Positions 20,602-30,168 of a stretch of 64,000 nucleotides of DNA are shown here, one piece after another. The stretch lies in assembly GCF_024362695.1 (NCBI RefSeq), contig NC_065415.1, positions 4,195,438 to 4,259,437 of the forward strand, read 5' to 3'. Made by a program: the position numbers and the translations under genes. The notes under the pieces are model-generated. The model made no database searches. It was not told the origin of the DNA and saw only the letters and a program-made list of their open reading frames with translations. This stretch comes from Pectinophora gossypiella (lineage: Eukaryota > Arthropoda > Insecta > Lepidoptera > Gelechiidae). The stretch's first letter is position 1; every line of letters starts with the position of its first letter.

Positions 20602-22566
20602 AGAATTTTCGGCCAAAACAAGAAACCTCAGGAAACAACAACAAACCTAGAACAGGTCAAAATCAAAACTCAACGAAAAAACCCTAAATCTAAGGTATTT
20701 CGCGCAGGGAGGCTCGGAGAAAGGATTAGTCTGTGGGAATCGTTAGGCGCTTCAGAAACGATCCTCAGTGTCGTTAGAGGCTACCGTATACCCTTTATTT
20801 GTAAACCGCCACATACGACGTTATCGTCTAAAAATGGGAAAAAATTTCAAAACAGGGCGTCGAACGCTATGACCCAACAAATTTCCAAACTGACCGACAT
20901 GGGTGCGATTTCCTTAAACATTTTTAAGAGTGGTTACTTATCACCTATATTCTTAAGAGAAAAACCTAACGGTTCTCACAGACTGATCTTTAATCTGAAA
21001 CGCCTAAATTCCTTTGTCCATCCCCCAAAGTTTCGACTAATAAGCCTTAGGAAGCTCTCCCAAGTAATACAAAAAGGAGACTCCCTGGTAAAAATAGACA
21101 TTTCAAACGCCTATTACCACATCCCCATACTCAAATCACACAGGCGATACCTATCCTTGGCATTCAATGGTAAAATCTACAACATGAACTGCCTACCCTT
21201 TGGCTTGTCAAGCGCTCCATCTATCTTCAGTAAAATTAGTAACTGGGTAGCTTCACTACTCCGTAAAAGGGGAATCAGAGTTATCGTATATCTCGATGAC
21301 TTTTTACTTATGAATAACGACGCTACATTGTTAGCGAACCAGGCGAACTGGACCGTTCAATTTCTAAAAGATCTGGGTTGGCACATCAACGCAGATAAAA
21401 CTGATCTACAGCCTAAGACTCGAATAGAATACTTAGGTATAGACTGGGATACCTTATTAAATCAAAAGATTTTGCCACTGTCTAAAATTATTAATATAGA
21501 ATCATCCATTTTAAACACGCTGCGCAAAGACAAATGGAGCTGGATGGAGGCAAAACAGCTGTTGGGTAAACTAAACTTTGCGACCAATGTAATCCCACTG
21601 GGTCTCCTTCATTGCAGACTTATCCAGATCGCAGCAAAATCTCTACCAGACACAGAAAAATACAGGAGTTTTCAATTACCACACCAGGTAAAACAGGAAC
21701 TGCGCTGGTGGCTTCAAAATTTGACAAAAACGTCGACAATACAAACTGCCCCACCATCAGCCTTCGTAGCCACCGATGCCTCGGACATCGGCTGGGGCGC
21801 AATAGTGGACAACAAACATCTGTCAGGTTGCTGGAACAGCTCTCAGGTACATTGGCACTGCAATCGAAAAGAGCTTTGGACACTATTAGAAGTACTGCAA
21901 AGAGAGTCGGAACAACTCCGAGGGAAAACCATTTTGTTTCAAACAGACAACCGGACTGCAGCCTCGTATATACGAAAACAAGGTGGTACAAAATCCATGA
22001 CTCTCCTGAACATCGCAACCAAAATTTTGAACTTAGCCCTACTGCACGAGATCACAATAGTACCAAAGTATCTACCGGGCAGGTACAACGGTCTTGCCGA
22101 CAGTTTATCCAGACTGAAAACTCAACAGGAGTGGCACCTCGATTCAATGACCCAGCAAGCAATTTTCCAAAGGATGGGGCTTCCGACAATCGACCTGTTT
22201 GCGACAAACGCGTCCGCAGTAGTCCCCAGATACGTAAGCGAGGACCAGAAAGACACCATGAGCGAGTTCACGGACGCACTCAGCAGACCGTGGAATTACG
22301 ACCTGGGTTGGGTTTTTCCCCCCCCGGCTCTAATTCCTCGAGTACTGCAACACCTGAATGCTTCCCTCGGCCACTATATACTAATAGCACCGAAATGGGA
22401 GAAAGCATTCTGGAGAGCAGAGGTGAAAAAGCGTGCAGTACGAGCACCTTACCAGATCCGGAATCTCAAAGCTCATCTGATAGATCTTCGAACCAACCTA
22501 CCACCTCGCAACGTACAGAACATGTGTTTAGAGGCCTGGCGAATACGGGCTGGTCCGACGAAATAA
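20602..22566 (+). CDS. DIRS reverse transcriptase, RNase H and C-terminal region
   Basis: The frame is open from just after the Gag TGA, and the first ATG is at 20869. RT-like sequence already begins before it (WESLGASETILSVVRGYRIPF), so translation probably starts upstream or by overlap. Counting from 20869, the RT has YLDD at 141-144 (catalytic Asp pair) and MNCLPFGLSSAP. RNase H follows with Asp303 (ATDASD), Glu335, Asp360 and Asp411. The last 140 residues (DLFATNAS... WVFPPPALIP) correspond to the conserved region after RNase H in DIRS polyproteins, compared by some authors with adenine methyltransferases; no catalytic DPPY motif is seen. It overlaps the recombinase frame at its 3' end. 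Confidence 0.9.
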   Translation, partial: RIFGQNKKPQETTTNLEQVKIKTQRKNPKSKVFRAGRLGERISLWESLGASETILSVVRGYRIPFICKPPHTTLSSKNGKKFQNRASNAMTQQISKLTDMGAISLNIFKSGYLSPIFLREKPNGSHRLIFNLKRLNSFVHPPKFRLISLRKLSQVIQKGDSLVKIDISNAYYHIPILKSHRRYLSLAFNGKIYNMNCLPFGLSSAPSIFSKISNWVASLLRKRGIRVIVYLDDFLLMNNDATLLANQANWTVQFLKDLGWHINADKTDLQPKTRIEYLGIDWDTLLNQKILPLSKIINIESSILNTLRKDKWSWMEAKQLLGKLNFATNVIPLGLLHCRLIQIAAKSLPDTEKYRSFQLPHQVKQELRWWLQNLTKTSTIQTAPPSAFVATDASDIGWGAIVDNKHLSGCWNSSQVHWHCNRKELWTLLEVLQRESEQLRGKTILFQTDNRTAASYIRKQGGTKSMTLLNIATKILNLALLHEITIVPKYLPGRYNGLADSLSRLKTQQEWHLDSMTQQAIFQRMGLPTIDLFATNASAVVPRYVSEDQKDTMSEFTDALSRPWNYDLGWVFPPPALIPRVLQHLNASLGHYILIAPKWEKAFWRAEVKKRAVRAPYQIRNLKAHLIDLRTNLPPRNVQNMCLEAWRIRAGPTK

Positions 22567-23534
22567 TAGGCTGGAACGACAGTGAACGTGAATTCTTACA
22601 AACAGCTTGGAGGAAGTCTACGATGAAGACCTATCGCCCAGCATGGAAGAACTGGCTCTTGTGGTGTGCAGACAAAAATGTATCCTCATCAACGCCTAGT
22701 CCTAGCGATTTGGCCCGATATTTAATCTTCTTGCACGAGTTTAAAAAATTAGCACCCAAAACTATACTTGTTCACAAGTCCACGGTGGCTACCTTTACAA
22801 AACCCAGTCTGACAGCACCATTGAGCGATCATCCGCTAGTGAAGAAGACAATCAAAGCTATTCTGTTACGAAGACCACCGGAAAGAGCGCCTTCAACATG
22901 GAACGTAGAAGATCTTTTGCGCTGGATTTCACAAACACGCATAGACGACGCAAATCTGTTCCAGGTATCTCAACGTGTAGCTACCTTACTACTTCTAGCA
23001 TCGGGGCGACGCATACACGACTTAACACTATTGCATATAGATGCAGACCACTGTCACATCGCAGAAAGTCAAATTATTTTCTGGCCACGTTTTGGCTCAA
23101 AAACCGATAACTGTAACTATCGGCAGTCGGGCTGGAGCCTCTCGAAGCATGATGAACTCAATTTCAACCTTTGCCACTGGATACCTATACTCATGAGAGT
23201 ATCCAATCATCGTCGAAGAGCGGACGCGACTTTAACAAACTTGTTTATTACAACAAGAGGCAGAGTAAAAGCTGCATCGAGATCAGTCATAGCTGGCTGG
23301 CTAAGATCAATCTTGAGAGACGCCAAAATCAGGGGTTCCCCAGGTAGCTTCAGATCGGCTGTGGCTACAGATAACTGGACCAACAGAAATTTGGATATGG
23401 ATGAGGTTCTACGCAAAGGAAATTGGCGTAGTGCGCAGACATTCTTGAATCATTATTTCAAAAATATTGAACCAAGGGAGAACACTGTTTCCACGCCTTT
23501 TGCAAGCATGTCACGGTCTTTTACCCCTATATAG
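22395..23534 (+). CDS. DIRS tyrosine recombinase
   Basis: This frame overlaps the end of the RT frame by 172 nt and ends at TAG 23532-23534; the ATG at 22395 is the first plausible start, though the frame is open much further upstream. The protein has an N-terminal SAM-like core-binding part (SEREFLQTAWRKSTMKTYRPAW) and a catalytic part with Arg in ASGRRIHDL, Arg in GSFRSAVAT and a nucleophile Tyr in FLNHYF (codon near 23454). In DIRS elements this enzyme replaces the DDE integrase and inserts the circular DNA copy. Confidence 0.88.
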   Translation: MGESILESRGEKACSTSTLPDPESQSSSDRSSNQPTTSQRTEHVFRGLANTGWSDEIIGWNDSEREFLQTAWRKSTMKTYRPAWKNWLLWCADKNVSSSTPSPSDLARYLIFLHEFKKLAPKTILVHKSTVATFTKPSLTAPLSDHPLVKKTIKAILLRRPPERAPSTWNVEDLLRWISQTRIDDANLFQVSQRVATLLLLASGRRIHDLTLLHIDADHCHIAESQIIFWPRFGSKTDNCNYRQSGWSLSKHDELNFNLCHWIPILMRVSNHRRRADATLTNLFITTRGRVKAASRSVIAGWLRSILRDAKIRGSPGSFRSAVATDNWTNRNLDMDEVLRKGNWRSAQTFLNHYFKNIEPRENTVSTPFASMSRSFTPI

Positions 23535-23778
23535 GATCGACTGATAAACTTTTCATGTGATTACTAATTAGTACAAATTATCATAAGACTGACTGAGTTT
23601 ATTTTGAAATAATTTATTGTTTTTACTAAGTACTTTTTGTTACCTAATTTGTTGATTAAACTTATATATGTACTTTACTATTCATGATGCATTTCAATTA
23701 CTCCTGTCAACTGAATCTAAATCTAATAATCATTTAAGTCACAGTACGCAGAGTCAGCACCGGCAGATATTAAACATC

Positions 23779-23877
23779 TCACAGTGGGTCAAGCCGAAGG
23801 CTCGAACACCTAAATAGAAGCGTTTTTCCCCCGAAGGGTAAAAAACGTATATTTAGGTTTCAGCCGTAAGGCTTGAC
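23779..23877. repeat. Internal complementary region (ICR) of the DIRS element
   Basis: Its left part (23779-23816) is the complement of the element's left end and its right part (23817-23877) is the complement of the right end, placed side by side. In DIRS elements this region bridges the two ends of the cDNA during circularisation. Confidence 0.9.
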
Positions 23878-23929
23878 CCACATATTAATTTACTTGCCGG
23901 CTGTTGCCTTCTCGCCTCAATTCAAACTT

Positions 23930-24064
23930 GTACTGAGGAATTAAACTGACGTTCCCTGCCACTGCGCTGACTCGCCGCCGGAAGCGGATACACCCGTATG
24001 TTTCCACGATAAACTACTAGATGGCGCTGATGTTTCAAAAGGGTTATCTCACAGTGGGTCAAGC
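23930..24064 (-). repeat. Right inverted terminal repeat of the DIRS element
   Basis: This is the reverse complement of 18384-18518. It continues outward through a 56-bp extension to 24120 that is found again, inverted, in the internal complementary region. Confidence 0.92.
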
Positions 24065-24212
24065 CTTACGGCTGAAACCTAAATATACGTTTTTTACCCT
24101 TCGGGGGAAAAACGCTTCTATATTCATCTTAGGAAAGGAACTCAAGTGTGGCGAAATTCCCTACGAAAATAGTAAACTAATTGTGTACTTTTCCGTTGTA
24201 GTAGTTACTTGC

Positions 24213-24299
24213 ACAGGGTGTTAGTGACATCATAACGAACACTGAGGGGAATGAATCAACACATGATTCTGAGTTAATATCAAGTGGAATTTTCCGTTC
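24213..24299 (+). repeat. M1 element, single arm
   Basis: Only the left arm, from ACAGGGTGTTAGTGACATC to AGTGGAATTTTCCG, lies 90 bp outside the DIRS element. Confidence 0.65.
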
Positions 24300-24999
24300 C
24301 TAAATACATCCCTACGTCGGTCTCTGGGTTTTAATATATCTACCTACATGTCATGAAGGATAAACGGACTGACAAAGTAATTTGTACATGGATAATTATT
24401 AGTTCGAACTACGAGGGTGAAGGTTTTCTTGTAACCAACAGATGTTTAATTACGCTTGAGCTTCCCATAGACGTGGGTGTCAGCTATTAGGTATTTTAAA
24501 TCACTCGTGTGCCACCACCCTTATGTCTAGACTCAACGCACAGTCTAAAAATAGTTGTTTTTCTTACTCGATTATTCTAAACATTATAATTTAAGATAAG
24601 TTTTCGCACTTTGCCGAAGAGTAGTTTTTTCATAACTCAAGAAATTGTGAGAAATATATCCAATCAAAAACATAAATGTGAAATGACAGCCAAGTTCAAT
24701 ACAATGATATAAATGCTTTGATTGTTGACTTCAACGACAAAAGAAGTGAGATCTAAATGGGTGCCAAGTTCAATGGTCAGTCCTGAATTTATTTATAAGT
24801 AACAGTATAACATAAAATATCTTCTTATAACATGAGATAATGTATTGTAGCCTAAGGTCTGTCTTGGCTAGTTTTGACGCGTTGTGACGTCACAAGCGGT
24901 CACGTGACTGTTAGCGGGACTCGGTATTTTTCGAAACTTTGAGTGCCTATAAAATCAAAACTTCTAAGTATTTTTGACTGCAACAAAAACCAGTGTATT
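24300..24999. other. No gene seen
   Basis: Spacer between the DIRS and Ty3/gypsy-type elements, without recognised features. Confidence 0.4.
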
Positions 25000-25003
25000 T
25001 GTA

Positions 25004-25435
25004 TGTGAGATAAAGGAAAAGGAAAACCAAAAATATCTTGAATATCTATATATTTTTCAAAATCACTCATACGAATAATTTTTAAATAGAATTATGACAA
25101 TAAAGCAAAAGCTTAGACATTTATAAATCATTAAAGCGAAATAATTCAGTTATACGTAATAATAATGTAGAATTTATAAAGTAACTATTACGTCTTAAAA
25201 ATATAGTAAGTTGTACATCATACCTGACAACACAATGAAGTGAACACAACCTGCTTCGCCGGCGACCAAACGTAGACTGACTGGTCGCAGCAAGTGCACG
25301 GACGGAGTGGCACGAATGGGAGTGGTGGGGGAACACCCCACACGTCGAACGTTTCAACGTTCCGTTCGATATATTTTTTAAATGTAAAATGTTAAATAAT
25401 AATGATTTAAAATAATAAAATAGTATTCTCCCACA
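25004..25435 (-). repeat. 3' LTR of the Ty3/gypsy-type element
   Basis: This is a 432-bp copy of the LTR at 30169-30600. The single difference implies very few substitutions since insertion. No long purine tract was seen next to it; the adjoining - strand reads GTCAGAATGGCCG. Confidence 0.94.
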
Positions 25436-25572
25436 CGGCCATTCTGACAAGCAGCCAAGGGCTCGCGAATATACAAAAATAATTGATAGAGTAAAATAAT
25501 ACAATCACCATCATTAATTCAAATAAGTTGTGGTAAAAGCCATCACTGCATGGCATGACTATTGAAAAGTAT

Positions 25573-25790
25573 ATTCATTAATGCCTCGGTAAAAATCCTC
25601 ATTGGACACGGCACGTGCAATAATTATGACCTCGGTAAAAAGTCACATGGGCGCAGTCTTATGACCTCGGTAAAAAGCCACATGGACACGGTCTGCACAA
25701 TATGAATGACCTCGGTAAAAACCACATGAGCACAGTCTAATGACCTCGGTAAAAAGCTACATGGGCGCGGTCAAAGTTCGAGGTTAGAGG
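25573..25790 (-). repeat. Tandem repeats between integrase and 3' LTR
   Basis: Five units share GACCTCGGTAAAAA followed by a C/G-rich stretch with ACATGG and CACGG (written on the + strand). Spacing varies from about 40 to 60 bp. They lie in the untranslated 3' part of the Ty3/gypsy-type element. Confidence 0.85.
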
Positions 25791-25880
25791 TGAAGTATTA
25801 ATTGTTTAGTATCCCTCAAAAGTTTGGCCAGCACTCTGAGGTATACCACGCAATCAAACGACTTCATAACCCAGTTGTGT

Positions 25881-27101
25881 TTAATCCTCGCTTTCTAAAT
25901 ATTCTGCGAGTTCGTTTCCCATATCATGAGAGACGAGTCTTAAATTGTCATGTGAAACATATAATGTATTCCCAGTATTGTGTACCCTTACGGTATACCT
26001 CTCATTATCGTGAACCTCGGTGATGACACATGGACCCCTGAACTTGCTGTCAAGTTTGGTAATTGATCGCGGATTTTGTTTGATCACGACAGTATCACCA
26101 ATATTAAAAGGAACAATGTTGGCTTTATTTTTGTTATAACGTTCTTTTTGTTGTGCAGCGCAAACATCCATTTTTTTCTTAGCCAACTCTCGACAAACAT
26201 CTAAGTCCAAGCGTTCAATGTCATTCACAATAGCAGAGATTGCAGGAGGTGACCGGTTGCAGCCCATGAGAAGCTGGAAAGGAGTGCTACCGGTACTTTT
26301 GTTAAAAGAACTATTGATTGCCAACTGAATTTCTCCTACAGCATCTTTCCAGCCTCTCCTGGTTGTATTCTCGTGAACCGTGAAACAATCCGTCAAAACC
26401 TTCATGAGTCTTTCGACCTGACCATTTGCTCGACTGACACCGCTTGCTATAAAATGTAAATCAATTGACCAAAGTTTACAAAAATCACGCAATTCCTTTC
26501 CAGTATATGATGCAGCTTGATCGCATATTAGTCTTTTTGGCGTACCAAAAGTATAAATTAAATCCCTTAGACATTTTAACGTGGCAGCTGCCGAGAGATT
26601 TGTAACCGGTTTTATGAAACAGTATTTTGAAAACGCGTCAATAAATACTACGGCATACTGTTTATTGAGTTTAGCACCACTTAACTTCCCCGTTGTATCC
26701 ATATGCACCGTGTGAAAGGGTACGGCTATTTTATCAATGGGATGCAATGATATTTGTCGGGCACCGGATTGACTTTTGTTAACCTTGCAAATAAGACAAT
26801 TATTGACAAACTTCCTGACATTTTTTGTTATGTTTGGAAACCAAAACTGCTCGCGGATTTTTTCTAATGTTTTTTCCCATCCAAGATGTTTAAGAGAATC
26901 GTGATAAATTTGAATCATATGCCATCGGTAACTTTTAGGGACAAACAGTGATTTCTTGATTTTTTTATCTTTTGTACTGTAAATACGATAAAGAAGCCCG
27001 TCACGCACTTCATAATTTGATTTTTGATCAGCAGTGCAGTCCTCGATTGATTCAATAAGTTGTTTACATTCGGCATCACTTTTTGTGCAACTTCCAGCCA
27101 T
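25881..27101 (-). CDS. Integrase of the Ty3/gypsy-type element (-1 frame)
   Basis: The frame covers 406 residues; the first few are out-of-frame shadow and true sequence begins at about KSDAEC. The zinc-binding domain has His67, His72, Cys102 and Cys105. The DDE catalytic core has Asp135 (VHMDTTG), Asp194 (LICDQ) and Glu230 (NGQVERLM), followed by a basic C-terminal domain (NIGDTVVIKQNPRS). It joins the upstream polyprotein through a one-base frame difference at a run of five A near 27092, where an unbroken pol would normally be read through. Confidence 0.92.
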   Translation of the reverse strand: MAGSCTKSDAECKQLIESIEDCTADQKSNYEVRDGLLYRIYSTKDKKIKKSLFVPKSYRWHMIQIYHDSLKHLGWEKTLEKIREQFWFPNITKNVRKFVNNCLICKVNKSQSGARQISLHPIDKIAVPFHTVHMDTTGKLSGAKLNKQYAVVFIDAFSKYCFIKPVTNLSAAATLKCLRDLIYTFGTPKRLICDQAASYTGKELRDFCKLWSIDLHFIASGVSRANGQVERLMKVLTDCFTVHENTTRRGWKDAVGEIQLAINSSFNKSTGSTPFQLLMGCNRSPPAISAIVNDIERLDLDVCRELAKKKMDVCAAQQKERYNKNKANIVPFNIGDTVVIKQNPRSITKLDSKFRGPCVITEVHDNERYTVRVHNTGNTLYVSHDNLRLVSHDMGNELAEYLESED

Positions 27102-30091
27102 TCGTTGTAATTTAGGACATTGTTGATGCTAATTATAACCGGGTTCCGACTTAAAAAATCGACGTGAGGAATACGCCCTCCTCTACGATACTCAATCTCA
27201 AAGTCAAATGATTGTAAGTACGCCCACCATCGATGCACACGCGGTAACAACTCTTTCTTACTGCGGGACGCCTTTAAGGAGTTACAATCAGTCACAAGCT
27301 TGAAACTTCGGCCAAATAGATAATGTCTAAAATGCTTTATAGCTTTGACCACAGCCAAAGTTTCAAGTTCGTACGAGTGATACCTCCTTTCAGCGTCTGT
27401 CGTTCGCGCACTATAATATTCAATGACCTTGAGTCCATCGTCGTGTTTCTGCAGTAAAACCGCTCCAAAGCCCGCAGAGCTGGCATCAGTATGAAGCTCA
27501 ATAGCTTTAGTTGGGTCAAATAATGCCAGCGTTGGTTCAGCAGACAGAATTTGAATAATCTTTTGTCTAGCTGCTTCTTGTTCTGATGTCCAGCTCCACT
27601 TGGAATCGGTTTTAGTTAGATCATATAAAGGGCTCATTGTCTGTGAGAAGTTAGGAACAAATTTTCTAAAATAACCGGCAAGACCGCAAAACTGTCGGAC
27701 TTGTTTCACCGTTGTAGGGACAGGAGAGTTGATAAGAGCCTGAACTTTACCAGAACTGGGCCTAACGGTACCGTTTGAAATAATGCGGCCTAAGTACTCA
27801 ATTTCATTTTTAAGAAATTTACATTTTTTGACATTGAGAGAAAATCCGGCGTGTTTTAAGGCGTCAAGAACCTTTTTCAGTTGCTCTAAAGCCTCTTCAA
27901 TAGTGTTGGAGAAAATTATCACATCATCAACATAAGTGAGAACAAAATTATCAATGTATGGTTTAAGAGCTGCATTGATGGCTCTCTGGAACACAGATGG
28001 AGCATTGCACAACCCGAACGGCATTCGTAAAAACTCATACTGTCCGTCGGGCGTGACAAATGCAGTTTTCTCCACGGAATCCGGAGCCACTGGGATCTGG
28101 TGGAAACCAGCAGCCATATCCAGCACCGTAAAATATTTTGCATTTACAAGTTTGCTAATATGGTCATCTATTATTGGAAGAGGGAAATGATCACGTACAG
28201 TATTAGTATTCAGTTCCCTATAATCCACGCAAAGGCGGTATGAAGCATCCTTTTTGCGAACCAATAGGATCGGACTGGCAAAAGGTGACTTGCTTTCGCG
28301 GATAATACCGTTTTCTTTTAGGTCTTGAATAATCTTCTTGACATTTTCCCTTTCAATAGGCGCGAGGCGGTAGGGTCGCCGTTGAACAGTCTTGTCGGGG
28401 TTTTTAAGCCGAATTGACAACTGTCCAGTAGTAACCTCCTTAACTGAATTACCCGTGGTAAAAAGATCAGAGTTGGAATTCAAAAGAACAATCAGTTGTT
28501 CTTTTGCTTTGGGGTTGACATCAGTATCTATATTGGTAATTAAGTCCAACTTTTCTACAAAATTGATCGTATAACTTGTTTTAGTAATTTTTGTTCCAGT
28601 CTTAGAGAAAACTACTTGAATTCCAGGAATGTCAAAAAGATTATCGCCAAGTAAAACATCATACTGAATGTAGTGATCCGGTACCAACACGAATTCAAGC
28701 TCCAGATTCAAATCATCAATGCAGGTCAGACAAGTTTTCTTACGCGTAGAACAGAATGCATTTTCTCCAACACCACGGAGCAAGGTAGTTTCATAAGCAA
28801 TTTTGCCACTAATTGACTCTCCAATACTCTCACGCATTAAAGAACACTCGGCACCGCTGTCCACGAGGGATAAAAAATCACGATTATCTATTTTAGCCAG
28901 TATGGTACGATTGGAACCGATTTTCAAAGAGTTTATTGCTTTTTCTTTTTGCGGTTGTCTACCAAGGCGTTGAAAACAGTTTTCAAATTTATGACCCGGT
29001 TTTTTACAAAAATTACAAATCACATTTGGCCTAGAGCCCCTGTCGTTTTGTCGACTTTGATTGTTGGAAGACTGTACATTAGACGGTTGTACATTGGGTT
29101 GTCGAGAAGCGGAGGTTGATGGGTTTGATGATGGACTTGTTTCATTTAAAACAATCCGACAGTCCCTTTGTACATGTCCTAATTTGAAACATCGTTGGCA
29201 ACGTCGAAGTTTGAAATCAGAAGTATTAAACTTCGCTTTTTTGTGAGGTATATTATGTTCGGAATCAGAAATTGGGTGTTTTCGCTTATATGATTTTAAA
29301 CTTTGAATAAGTTGTGGTAATGTCTTAGGTGTCAGCCGCAACAAATCTGATCTAATACGAAAGTCTGACATACCTGATATCACGGCCTCAACTAAATGCA
29401 GCTCGGTCACCTCAATGCCAACAGCCTTTTTTGCAAGCTCCCATTTTCGAGTAGCATACTCCGTCAGGCTGCTAGCTTTGTCGCTCGTATAGTCCATAAA
29501 TGCAGTCAGGTCATCATAGAATCGGGTTTCATCTGCAAAGGTTTCAACAAGACTTTGTTTTAGCTCCTGCCATGTTGTTAACGTGGTGTAATTGCGGCGA
29601 GCCCAGCCTGCGGCTCGACCTTTCAAATTTTTTCGAGCCAAATTTAGGGTTTCGCGCTCGTTAAGTTGATATTCAAGTTTTAACTCTTCTACATGCCGAC
29701 ACCAAACTTGTACTGTGTCGGTACGATCATCGGGGTCAAATATCGGTAAATAAATATGTTCTAGATTCCTAGCCCGGGGCAATGGTGGCACAGCAGCCGG
29801 TGTAGAAAATGCCCTCGAGGTAGTTTGAACAATCGTATTCATCATTTCGGTCATCATGGATTTCATAAATTCTAAAGGAACAAAGTTACCGCCCTTTTCA
29901 TTAGAAGTTGAGGCAGCAGCTTCTTCCTGGCCAGCGTCGTCTTCGACCACTGAAACGCTTGGTTGCAGCGGCGGCGGCGGCACAGAGCGTAGTTGCAGGA
30001 TAGGCGAGGGTGGCGAGTTCATGGTAATCTCGGTTCTCGAAGTATCCGAAACTCTCATACATTCCCTTGCAGAATCCTTGTTGGTTGCCAT
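26915..30091 (-). CDS. Gag-protease-RT-RNase H polyprotein of the Ty3/gypsy-type element
   Basis: The 1058-residue frame starts at ATG 30091, 78 bp inside the 5' LTR. Residues about 110-275 are a capsid-like Gag core. CCHC knuckles are at 298-311 (CQRCFKLGHVQRDC) and 359-372 (CNFCKKPGHKFENC). The aspartic protease motif LVDSG is at 409-413, RT has YVDD at 720-723, and RNase H starts at HTDAS (867-871) and ends near 982 (HVDFLSRN). Gag and Pol share one frame with no shift between them. Meaningful sequence stops near residue 1004 (EWLEVAQK); the remaining 54 residues are out of frame because integrase continues in the -1 frame. No sign of host function. Confidence 0.93.
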   Translation of the reverse strand: MATNKDSARECMRVSDTSRTEITMNSPPSPILQLRSVPPPPLQPSVSVVEDDAGQEEAAASTSNEKGGNFVPLEFMKSMMTEMMNTIVQTTSRAFSTPAAVPPLPRARNLEHIYLPIFDPDDRTDTVQVWCRHVEELKLEYQLNERETLNLARKNLKGRAAGWARRNYTTLTTWQELKQSLVETFADETRFYDDLTAFMDYTSDKASSLTEYATRKWELAKKAVGIEVTELHLVEAVISGMSDFRIRSDLLRLTPKTLPQLIQSLKSYKRKHPISDSEHNIPHKKAKFNTSDFKLRRCQRCFKLGHVQRDCRIVLNETSPSSNPSTSASRQPNVQPSNVQSSNNQSRQNDRGSRPNVICNFCKKPGHKFENCFQRLGRQPQKEKAINSLKIGSNRTILAKIDNRDFLSLVDSGAECSLMRESIGESISGKIAYETTLLRGVGENAFCSTRKKTCLTCIDDLNLELEFVLVPDHYIQYDVLLGDNLFDIPGIQVVFSKTGTKITKTSYTINFVEKLDLITNIDTDVNPKAKEQLIVLLNSNSDLFTTGNSVKEVTTGQLSIRLKNPDKTVQRRPYRLAPIERENVKKIIQDLKENGIIRESKSPFASPILLVRKKDASYRLCVDYRELNTNTVRDHFPLPIIDDHISKLVNAKYFTVLDMAAGFHQIPVAPDSVEKTAFVTPDGQYEFLRMPFGLCNAPSVFQRAINAALKPYIDNFVLTYVDDVIIFSNTIEEALEQLKKVLDALKHAGFSLNVKKCKFLKNEIEYLGRIISNGTVRPSSGKVQALINSPVPTTVKQVRQFCGLAGYFRKFVPNFSQTMSPLYDLTKTDSKWSWTSEQEAARQKIIQILSAEPTLALFDPTKAIELHTDASSAGFGAVLLQKHDDGLKVIEYYSARTTDAERRYHSYELETLAVVKAIKHFRHYLFGRSFKLVTDCNSLKASRSKKELLPRVHRWWAYLQSFDFEIEYRRGGRIPHVDFLSRNPVIISINNVLNYNEWLEVAQKVMPNVNNLLNQSRTALLIKNQIMKCVTGFFIVFTVQKIKKSRNHCLSLKVTDGI

Positions 30092-30168
30092 AATGGTTCT
30101 TTATGATTTCCTGAAACTCGAAAGGGCACGTGGTTAATAATGTATTTCTATCAATATCCCACTTCTGA

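Larger units (their letters stand above)
18362..24120 (+). mobile_element. DIRS-type tyrosine-recombinase retrotransposon, nearly complete
   Basis: The element spans about 5.76 kb. It has 135-bp near-identical inverted terminal repeats (18384-18518 and 23930-24064), three coding regions in the order Gag, RT/RNase H, tyrosine recombinase, and an internal complementary region at 23779-23877. That region joins the complement of the left outer end to the complement of the right outer end, the diagnostic DIRS arrangement used to make a circular DNA intermediate. No target duplication is seen, as expected of recombinase-mediated insertion. Gag has a likely one-base indel; the other two frames are open. 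No LTR, integrase or envelope is present. Confidence 0.93.

Noticed and set aside
21612..22394. The first 260 codons of the long open frame that ends as the DIRS recombinase
   Set aside because: It overlaps conserved RT/RNase H in another frame and shows no domain of its own; it looks like chance openness.
25121..25504. 127- and 107-codon frames at 25121 and 30286
   Set aside because: Both lie in the LTRs of the Ty3/gypsy-type element and have no recognisable domain.
25573..25790. CRISPR-like array
   Set aside because: Units vary in length and sequence and lie inside a eukaryotic retroelement.
25436..25880. Possible envelope gene after integrase
   Set aside because: No frame with signal peptide and membrane anchor; the region holds tandem repeats.
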